From: Blakeslea trispora
Taxonomy: Eukaryota > Mucoromycota > Mucoromycetes > Mucorales > Choanephoraceae
DNA length: 64,000 nucleotides
Assembly (NCBI GenBank): GCA_025331445.1
Contig: JAIWNE010000009.1
Location: forward strand, 527,970 to 591,969
Direction of reading: 5' to 3'
This document shows, one piece after another, positions 35,477 to 44,805 of this stretch (position 1 is its first letter; every line of letters starts with the position of its first letter). The notes under the pieces were generated by a model. The model saw nothing but the letters and a program-made list of their open reading frames with translations, searched no databases and was not told where the DNA came from. The translations under genes were made by a program, and so were the position numbers.

Positions 35477-36359
35477 GAGTGCATCTATTTTATGGTCCGA
35501 AATTTTTTGCAATTTTTTTTGACTTTTTTAGAAACGTATAGGGAAGTGGGGACTTGACTTTTTTTCGTTCCTGTTGACACTATTCTGTTCAGAATGTGAT
35601 TCTCTACAAGATGGTGGACGAAAAGTTACAAAAACTTGATTTTTTAAAAAGTGAAATGTCTTCAAAGATGAGTATCTTAAGCAGGGAGGTAAGAATATGT
35701 CCTCTTAATTTCACTATATCAGCCAATAATATTGCTTCATTTCAAGCGGCGACTGTAGTCATAGTGTAGTACAGAGGACCATCTTAATGTTTGCTTTTGG
35801 TGACTTGACAGAATAAACAGCTTTTCATCTAATTACACTTAAAATGCCAAAAATTTCAAAGCAAAAGCAAAGATTGAGACAAATCAAAGGACTTGGAGCA
35901 GCAACCAGAATTTGCCAATCAAAAGTCTATCCTTGCAGAAGTCATAGAAGCCAAGGGCATTATTTTCGAGCTGTACCCCAAGTACTATTGTGAATGTAAT
36001 TGGATTGAACGGTACTGGGGTGCAGCCAAAAGAGAAGCTCGCCAAGAATGCGACTATTCTTTTGAAAGTCTTAATGGCAACATTGATCGTTTCTTGGACA
36101 GTGTCAACCCAGTTGGAGAAGCTCCCTTGACGATTAGGAGATACTACAACAAGAGCTTCTCCTACGCCCAAGGCAACAATGTTCAAGAGGCCTTTGCTCT
36201 TGTGGAGCAATTCTCCAAGCTCCACAAGTCTCACCGAAAGCTCAGAATTAACCAATAAAAATTATTTCTGACTTTAAATTTATTTATTTGGGTTCGGAGT
36301 TTGTAATTCTCGAAAATGTCCGTTTCTCAAAAAATTCTGATTATAAAATAGATGCACTC
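35477..36359 (+). mobile_element. Tc1/mariner-like element, internally deleted, TA target sites
   Basis: GAGTGCATCTATTTTATGGTC at 35477 faces its inverted copy at 36339-36359, 21 bases with two mismatches, and both ends are flanked by TA. The element is 883 bp. It keeps a short N-terminal coding scrap (ATG at 35844, MPKISKQKQRLRQIKG) and the C-terminal third of a transposase in another frame, so it is non-autonomous. It lies beside the Hsp20 pseudogene in a gene-poor block. The TA duplication and the transposase type point to the Tc1/mariner superfamily. Confidence 0.8.
35893..36258 (+). pseudogene. DDE transposase, C-terminal fragment
   Basis: An open frame of 121 codons reads GIIFELYPKYYCECNWIERY, WGAAKREARQECDYSF and KLHKSHRKLRINQ. 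The N-W-I-E-R-Y-W block carries the last acidic residue of the DDE catalytic triad and is typical of a transposase family common in fungal genomes. The first two catalytic aspartates are missing, and the short N-terminal scrap at 35844 is out of frame with it. The fragment is not expected to be functional. Confidence 0.8.
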
Positions 36360-36361
36360 TA

Positions 36362-39300
36362 GCAAGTTCCAGAATGAGGAATTCAAGTAGTGTTATAGCA
36401 AATTGTGTTAATTTCGCGGCATGCTTCCGGGGGGAGCATCAAAGTTTAAAAAAAAGGCGTATATCTTTAATCAGTCATTCAAAAATAAACTTTCTCAGAG
36501 ACATCCTTTTTTTTTTTAGTGTGTGTGTCGTGTGCTTGGGATTCGCTATTCAAGACTTGTTGATTTAGCTTCAAGAAAAGAGTTTATAATACACAACTAA
36601 AAAATGACTCGATTGCTAATCCATTAAGAATTTGCTTTTGTGGCTAAACTAAATTTGACACTATTTGAGCCTGAAAAAGGCCAAGGATTAGTCTTCAAAA
36701 CAAAAAAAAGTATAATGGTCCGCCTTTTTTTTTATATATATATATATATATTCAGAAGAAATAACACCGTGCGCAGAATATAGACATTTGTGTAAATGCT
36801 TAAAATTATGACCTGAGAAAAAAAAAATAGCTGTATATGCAACATAGACTCACAGCTGCATATAAAAAAGTATAAGGGAATCTGTCAAACGATGCACAAT
36901 GGTGCTGGTGCCCAAAATTGCGGTATCCTAAATGTTTGTGTGTTGTACATGCTTGGGAACCAGAGATTTGGACTTGAAGCAATTCTGAATAAGTTCTTGG
37001 ATTCATAGTTCTAGAGACAATGATCAGTATTTCATGTTTTATCTCTCATAGTTGGCATTTTGAAAAAAAAAAGAAGGCTTTTATGAGTTATGACTTGACT
37101 ATAGCCTTGTCATTTCAAAAGAAAACAGGCTGGCAAAAACATATAGATTATCACTCGAAATGTGTATGTCTAAAGAAAAGAGACCGTAGCAACATAGATA
37201 TCAGCCAAATGAAGCAAAATAATATGTATAAACAATCAAGTTCTAAAAGTTCTTACTATTCATTGGGTATAGTTCTTTTTTTTTTTTTCTTTTGATTGCG
37301 CTAGTCAGAACTCACTTTTTCACAGTTTGTGCGAGAAAAGTTCAGCATATACAAAAAGACTAAATGAACTTTTTTTTTTTTAATGCCAAAGCTGATAGAG
37401 ATAGACTATTGGACATAGACTTTATCCAGTTGTGCTTATGTCTTTGGAAAAAGAAAAAGGGGGGAAAAAGTAATTTCTGCTTTTTTTTTTTATGCAGATC
37501 TTTGAAATACATCTTGATAGCCCCCTTCAATTGGTTGTTAGCATCTAGATTTAATATGCCCTTTATTCCCATCTTTAAATTGAAAACACGTCTCATTGGG
37601 ATGATGAGAAGAAGTCTACATGCAAAGTCTTCTTGTTGAAGGAAAAAAAAAAAAAAAAGAGTAAAAGTGTTGCAATAAAAAAGAGAACTTTTTGATACAG
37701 AAAAGGCGCACAAAATTACTCTAATGAATAAATCAAAAAGTTACAATGCATAACTCTAGAATTACACTTGTTGAATTGAATCGAATTGATCTCTTCCAAA
37801 CTAGTGTCTTTTTCTTCTTTTTGTCTCTTTTGCAAAAGAGAAAGAGCTGTTATTTGAAGAAAATACACCTAATCCTTAAGCTGTCACTTGTGAATTATTT
37901 CATGAAGGAGACTTTTAGTTTTTTCCCCCCCCCAAAGAACAAGCAAAAGTATTAGATTGACTGCTCATATTTGAATTGCTTGATTTGATGTGGAGTTGAT
38001 CATTTGCATTATATTACTACCAACTACAAGGAATGATGATATTCTAAAGGTGAAATTCTCAAATGCAATTTTTTTTTTAATTCGAGTGAACCACTCTAAA
38101 CTTTCTCTAGAGAACTATAGAATGAGAGACTTTGACAAAGGAGGCGAAAACAAGCTCTTTACCTAGTGCAACAGCAAAAGTGCATCAAAGAAATTCTTTT
38201 TGAAACCATGTCCTCTTTCCGTATGTGTAAAGAGGTATGAACCAGTCTTAGAATCTGATTGAATAGGCTATTCTTATTTGGACTCGGGTAGTGTTGAATG
38301 GTTTTTGTTCAGTCATTCACGATAAAGATAAGAGAAAGTTCTGGTTTCTGACAAAAGTGATCTTTTGACAGATATCGAAACAATTCCCGCTCATCTTAAG
38401 AAAAAGGTTTTGATGCAACTAACTTTAGAGATGCATAACTCATTTAGTTGCACGCGTACTAGCTGACTTTTAAAAAGGTCATCTTGGATACTCATGCTTT
38501 TCAAGTGTTTTCTTTTTTGGAGAAAAACTTGAAATGGGCTACCGCAAGATAGCTCTTTTTTTTTTTTTTTTTTTTTTTTGAAAATCAGCGACATAATGCT
38601 GCATTTATTGTAAGACATTTGTCTCGCATTTGAAATTCAGCTATGATTTTGGGCAAAAGGTAAAAATCTGTTGGTACCTTGACTGACATGTCAGCAAACC
38701 AAACTGGTCACAAACAAATCAGAAGAGGAAGGCAAAAAGGTGTTTTCTTTTTTTTTCTGCAGTGATGTTAGTTTCAAGATGTCAAAATGCAAATCTGGTT
38801 CTATATAGACCTCTTTTCTTTTTCATGAAGGGGAGCCTTATTGAACATCTTTTTTAGATCAAAGTGCTGCAAATAAATTAAAAAGGACATTGATCGGTTT
38901 CTCTGAGGGAAAAAACTAGTGTAACGTACATCTTCTTTGTTCTTTCCAACACGTATCATTCATCCTTTAATATGAATGCAAATCAGACATAGAAACAGAC
39001 GAGTAAATCGTTTAAAGGTTCTATAGGGTTGGACAATTCTGTACTTTTTTTTTTTTCTGATTAGCCCATAGTAAAGTACTGGAATTCAAAGGGAACAGCT
39101 GAATAGGCTTTCTGGTACACCTTTTTTTTTTTTTTTAAATAGTTGTCTAGAGAAAAGTTGCCTATTGTCTAAAAAAAAACAATAAATTTGCCTTCACATG
39201 TCATTTGCCTCGCAAAAGAAGGTCAACGACACTGACATGATTCAAACTTGGTTAAAAAAAAAAAAGAAAGAAAGCACTGTACTACCTTGTGTGCGTGTGT

Positions 39301-39637
39301 AAGTCTTGCAGGATCAAGGCCCAAGTACATTAAAGTAGGTTACACTAGACTGAGTGATGTAAGCCTAAATAAAAGCAGCTTAACTTCCTTTCCTTTTTTC
39401 TCTCTCTTTTTCTCTTTTGTACTTTGTTACTGCTGCATAAATGCAAGTTTGGAGTGGCTGTGTATTACAATCGCAAACTGGGGTCCAGTTATTTCTCCCT
39501 AAAAAAAAAAAAAATTAGTGTAATCCTTTTTTGGTATATATTCTTTGTTTCTCTCGTTTCTTGAGCTTGCTTTTTTTTTTTCCCTTTTTCTTCTCTTCTT
39601 TTCTTTTTACACATTATTTTATTTCCTGTTAGTCTAT
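36362..39637. other. 3.3 kb gene-free stretch upstream of the phosphodiesterase
   Basis: AT-rich with TA repeats (36735-36752), a 27-base T-run near 38553 and many short T-runs. No coding frame has acceptable composition. The last 60 bases before 39638 are a strong polypyrimidine tract ending in GTTAG, which may be the 3' end of a further upstream intron of the phosphodiesterase gene. Confidence 0.55.
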
Positions 39638-41627
39638 ATGCTTATTTTAAGGCACAACAATTTGTCATCTGAGGATCTCTTTGTGATCGAATGTGTAAGA
39701 TGGACATGTCAAGTTTATAACTCGGATTATGAGAGAAAGAACGAAAGTGTTAATCGGTCTTTGGTAGTTGATGATCAAAGTATCTGATCCCAAGTATGTG
39801 GTCAAAGATCTTGCTGACTTTAGCGTACTTCATAAGTCTCGTGCTGAGCTCTATGGCTTTATTCTCGGCTTCTTTGAGAGACTTGGTCTATGCGAGTCTA
39901 TAGGTGTTACACCATCCGAATTTCTTGATTTTTTGGTGGATGTAGACCATGGCTATCTGCCTAATGCATACCACTCTTTCTTCCATGCTGTCGACGTGTC
40001 TATTGTACTGTATCATATGGTGACTGAATATGATGTGGCCAAATACATTTCTCGCATTGATATTGCTGCTCTTTTAATTGCTGGTCTGTGTCATGACATT
40101 GGGCATGTAAGTCAATTGACCAATCAGATTGAGTCCATAGGCCTTATAGTAAAAAAATTTTTTTTCCATTTACAGCCGGGAAAGAACAATAACTTTCAAG
40201 TGAATCTAAAGACAGATTTGGCTATTCGCTATAGTAACAAATCTGTGTTGGAAAGTTATTCATGCACTATTACGATGGATTTGATTACCAAGCACAAGTT
40301 GTTGAAACAGCTTGATCGTGCTAGTGCTGCCTTGGGAATCCCTACTTCAGAACCAGAAATGCGTACATCGATCATCAAAATGATCTTGGCAACCGATATG
40401 ATTTTCCACTATGAACTACAGGAAAATCTAGCCAATTTATTGGAAATCATTGCAGAAGAGAACTTTGAGGAAAACTCAAGCTTGGGCGAAACCTCTGGCT
40501 GCCAACATCATCATCATCATCGTCATCACCATCATTCATTACCCAATGCTATCACCAATGTGAATGATGACGATATTCAAGTAAAAGAGATCTTTTCATC
40601 TCAAGGCGCTAAAAGTGCAATTGCTTATTTTAGACGAAAATCTTATTTTGAAGAAGACATGATCCCACTTTCACTTAAGCTTATGCCTGTACTACCAGTG
40701 AGTCCAGAAGAGGAAGAGGACGACGATGACGAAGATGATGATGAAGAAGATAAGCAATCGGTATCATCCAACAGCCAGTTGGGTGCACTAAGACGTCTTA
40801 GACGGGCTACATCAGATAGCCATCATCATCACGCATCCGGCGCTGATCTTGTGACAAGCACGATAGAGGTGGATGGTATCGAAAGGACTGTACATACACC
40901 ACCCAACTATATCACAGAACCACAGCAGCGACAGATTCTCTGCCAAATTATACTTCATGCTGCCGATATCAGTAATGCATTACGCCCTTGGCCTGTCTGC
41001 CTTGCCTGGTCGAATTTGGTATGCGAAGAGTTTTTTCGTCAAGGAGAAGCTGAACGAGAGCACGGACTGCCTGTATCGCCTAATATGGACCGAAGTCAGG
41101 TGAGTCAGACGACGATTGGTCTTCAATTTGGCGATTTTGTGGTTAGTCCTTATTTCGAGATCTTTGCTGCTCTATTCCCAAAGGCAGATGAACTCGTCAA
41201 GACCTTGGCCGAGAATCGCAAACAATGGATTCGATTGGAAGAAGAAGTCAAGGATAAACAAGAAAGGGAAGAGAAGGAAAGCAATCAGCGCTTACCATCC
41301 AGTATGTTGCCTGATCGTCCTATTCTCAATCCTTCAGGCAGAAGAGTGAGTGTGGCTGCTGGTATGGTTGTGATTCCTGATGATATGGAAGAACGTACTA
41401 TTGGTTCTGGTAAACACAAACGTAAATATTGGGGTGTACGCAGTGTCAGTCATAGTGACATTTGTCCTATAAAAGATCAAAGAGATCGAAATGAAGTGAT
41501 TCGAAGAAGAAAGAGTGAAGAGCCTAATTCTGTTATGTCGCGTCTACTCAAATTAACACCCTTATCACCAAGGAAGTCTGTGCGTGAAAAGAAGTCGCAT
41601 ACACTATCTACCATCAGTCAGGAGTAG
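39638..41627 (+). CDS. Class I 3',5'-cyclic nucleotide phosphodiesterase
   Basis: Exons 39638-39694, 39768-40106 and 40176-41627 give 615 residues. Catalytic metal-site motifs are HSFFHA (88-93), HDIGH followed by PG across an intron (128-134), TDMIFHYE (about 205) and HAADIS (about 393), as in PDEase_I enzymes that hydrolyse cAMP/cGMP to the 5' nucleotide. Between the third and fourth motifs is an unusual insert of about 150 residues with a His cluster, an acidic run (EEEEDDDDEDDDEEDK) and RRATSD, a possible protein kinase A site. The C-terminal 100 residues are basic and Ser-rich. The second intron (69 nt) is in frame and stop-free, so retention would insert 23 residues in the metal site. 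The first exon is less certain, and an exon further upstream is possible. Confidence 0.88.
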
Positions 41628-42359
41628 AAACCCAGAAAAACCAAAAACAACTTAGACCATCTTCTTCTTCTTTTATACATACATGACACATATTTACATC
41701 CACATCCCTCCCTTTATATACATACATACACTATATATTTACTTCACTAGCCTTCGTACACCTTTCTTTCTCGTACATACATATTTTTTTTCTTATATAT
41801 ATATATATTATATGCATTTAGTCCTTTCTTTTGTTATTAAAAAAAAAAAAGAAGCTTGGATTTTATCCATTCTAGATTAGAACAAGATAAGCATTACGTT
41901 ACATCTTTTTAGATGATAAAAATATGAGCTATTCCATTTTGATAAATAAAATCAATAGACTCTGTTTCTCGGTTTTATAGGGGGCAAGTCAATGAAAGCC
42001 TTTGTTGTATTTCACTGCATTATGAATCGGCCATTTATAAATAGAAAAAAGATCAAGAATTCAAATGTCATTCTTTAGAAAAAAAGAACCGAAGTTATCC
42101 TATTATTATTTTCTGTTAAGGGGGGAAAAAGGGTTTATTTCTTATGTGGAGAGAGAAAGGGGGAAGAAGAGGAGAAAAAGGTTATGGCAATGAATAAAGT
42201 CAAATCATATCCAGTTGTGTTTAAGGTATGGAAAAAGAGAAAAAGAAAAAAAAAACAGAGAAATGGTCTTTTCTCTCTCTCTTTTTCCCTCTTTCCCTCA
42301 CTCCTTTCTTATTATCTATCAGATCAATCATTATAGTCTATTCTCTTTATCATCTGTAA
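41628..42359. other. Intergenic between phosphodiesterase and Ser-rich gene
   Basis: 3' UTR-like TACATA/TATA repeats, then a purine-rich tract (about 42118-42180) and a CT-rich promoter segment. No gene. Confidence 0.6.
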
Positions 42360-43480
42360 ATGACTACTATAATTAGTACCAGATCACCTACAGAAGTCTT
42401 TTCCCCTAAAGAGAAAATGATACATGAAATGAGTTTACTTGCCTTAAACAATGTAGGTAAGATCATTCTGCTTCTTTTCTATATATAAAAAAAAAAAGAA
42501 TCTTCCCTTCTTTTTTTCTCCTCCCCCCCTAAATCAGTCATTTAACAAGCACACTGTCTCTCTCTTTTTTTCTGCTTTAGAATTACTATTATGAATTTCA
42601 AAAGAGACAATTGGATGATGATGCCAAGAGTGACACTACTACTACTGTTGTAGATTCACTAAAACGATATTCTCAGAAAGACTGGACAGATACACCTACT
42701 CAGCAATCAGAGACAACAAAGATGCCCAAGACAGTCTCATCGAGTCGCTTTTCTCCTCAAGCTTCACCCACACCACCATCTCAATCAAAACTGTCTCTGT
42801 TTAAATCAAGAGTAAGACGAGTCTTTCGGCTTTCATCTTGTCATATGCACAGCCAGCCCTCTTTACCTGTCATTTCTCCTACCAAATGGAACCCATCCAT
42901 GGAATCCATGTCCACTTGCTCTAACGGTAGTACACTGATGGGCTCAGTCGAGCATCATTCCCCCCATAAAACATGTCGATATAGACATTCCATGGATAGC
43001 ATTCAACTATTGGAACGGAAACAGTCTAGACGATTCTCAAGTGCGACTCGACTCAAGGATCGATTAGGAAGGTCAGCTTCTCTCGGTGCAATTGGTCGTT
43101 ACCCTTCAAAGAGCATCTTAAAGACATCCAGTCGAGACGACCTTCATTCTACACTCTGTTCTTTCCAGACGATAGAAAACAGTCCGATAGAGAAAAAGCA
43201 AAGATGGCCTTCAAAACGACTGTCGATGCCCTTGAAGAAGAAATGCTCCATGTTGAAACGAAAAGCAAAGACGCCTAAAGGTGTGGGCTTCAATAAGATG
43301 GTAGATGTTTTTGAGACTTATTCAAAAGAGGATTATGATCGAAGCTCAGATCCAGATGCTGTCTGTACACGATTGACGGCTATCGTGGCCAATCAGATTA
43401 AACAAGAACTCAATTATTATAAGCTTCATGAGATGATGGTACATGAATCAAGTAGACTTCATACTCATTTCTTTTTGTAA
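42360..43480 (+). CDS. Ser-rich basic protein with conserved-looking C-terminal block and RVxF-like motif
   Basis: Exons 42360-42452 and 42581-43480 give 330 residues; the donor GTAGGT is the one that keeps phase. Residues 50-240 are Ser/Arg-rich and disordered, with many basophilic phosphorylation-type sites (RRFSSAT, RSASLG, KRLSMP). The C-terminus reads KGVGFNKMVDVFETYSKEDY, then LTAIVANQIKQELNYYKLHE and VHESSRLHTHFF. I believe similar tails occur in other fungal proteins that dock phosphatase PP1 through an RVxF-type motif, and KGVGF fits that consensus loosely. No enzymatic domain. The role is probably as a regulatory scaffold; this is an inference. Confidence 0.65.
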
Positions 43481-44805
43481 TAAAATATAAAGAAAACTGT
43501 AGAATCGGCAAAGTTGTTTGTTTGTATAGGCTTAGAAAGAAAAAAAAAGGGGGGAAAGAGTTGACTTTAGAGAGAAAGCCCTGATAAACAGATAAGCTAA
43601 ATGTGAACAAGAAAATGAGCAATGAATTCAAACAAATTGAAACTTGTCGTGTTTGATGATAGACTTGGATGTTCTCCAGTGAAGCCGTTTTTTGAGACAA
43701 GTTGAAATGAGTCTTTATTACCTTCTCCTTAATTTAATATAAATCAAAGCAGGACAGAAAGGGCAGATAAGGTGAGCTACTTGATCCCATTCTGTTAATC
43801 ATTCTAAGCATTTCTGTCTTTTCAAAATGCAGTTCTAAATCAAATTCTCTCTCTGTTTTATTTAATTAGCTTCATTCTTCAGACATAAAGGCACTAGTAA
43901 AAAAGAAAAATTACTCTTTTTTTTTTAGATTTACTGTAACAAGATCATTCTTTTCTACTTTAAACCTTTTCTTTGGAATCATTTTTTTGTTTCAAACAAA
44001 GTAATCAAAAAGTAATCTATTTGAAAGAAAACTTCAAATTGACAGGAACATGGCTGTGATTACCCGTCTATAATGTTAGGCCTGTCCCCATTGGAATTCA
44101 AACGAATGGCCATGTTAAAACAAGACTCTATCATGAACCTCATTGATTCTTGGACTAACCATCATTTCTTCTCTTTTTAATGCTCAACAGAAGACTGGGT
44201 CATTCTTTTCTCGAGTAGAAATTACCTTGGAATCATACTCAACAAGAACTTTTTATTTAAAGGGCACACAGTCATCTCATCACTCTCTATTAGCTGTAGT
44301 TTATGCCTTGGTATCTCATGGAGGCGAACTGTCAAATGATACAGCCATTTTCAAACTGTCAAGCATGTATACTATCTATCATAAATCGCAAGAATAAAAA
44401 AAAAGGAGCTTCCTACAAGATCAAGTGTAGAAAAAGAGAGCCAAAAGATCAATTTGTGCTGCCAATGGCTTTCTTTTCAACTCTTGTATGACACAAGTGA
44501 CACATAACAAACACAGAGATTTGCAGAGAAAAAACAATAGCCTCTTTCTTTGCAACAAATAAAAACACACAACAATCAAATAATAACCTTGTCATAATTT
44601 TAGGCAATGTTAAGCCACTGAATATGGTATATTTTTTTAATAGGGTAAAAACGCATCCTATATTAGCTCAGGCGCGTGTAATAGATAGAAAAAAGGATTG
44701 CATAAAAAAAGAAAATGGATCAACTTTACACTTATATTTTAAAGTACGCTTACCATTTAATCTTTTTTTTTCTTGTCTCTCGTTCTCTTTTAATACCTCT
44801 TTATT
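43481..44805. other. Intergenic before Mad1, with a coding-like frameshifted stretch
   Basis: No intact gene. A coding-like block at 44045-44397 is given separately. The remaining sequence is AT-rich with a short G-run at about 43550, 70 bases after the previous stop. Confidence 0.5.
44045..44397 (+). pseudogene. Possible gene fragment with a frameshift, unidentified
   Basis: After an acceptor-like TTGACAG, one frame reads DYPSIMLGLSPLEFKRMAML and MNLIDSWTN before a stop at a T-run. Just past the T-run another frame continues as KTGSFFSRVEITLESYSTR to a stop at 44397. No GT donor connects them, so a one-base shift in the T-run (decay or sequence error) is the simplest join. I do not recognise a family. 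It may be only chance open frames. Confidence 0.25.

Noticed and set aside
36420..36450. Hairpin ATGCTTCC...GGGAGCAT as a terminator or element end
   Set aside because: Single short imperfect hairpin just outside the TE, with no partner and no gene to terminate.
44041..44118. Interleaved inverted repeats as a pseudoknot RNA
   Set aside because: The pairing stems are only 6-8 bases and the block reads better as coding relic; not enough to call an RNA.
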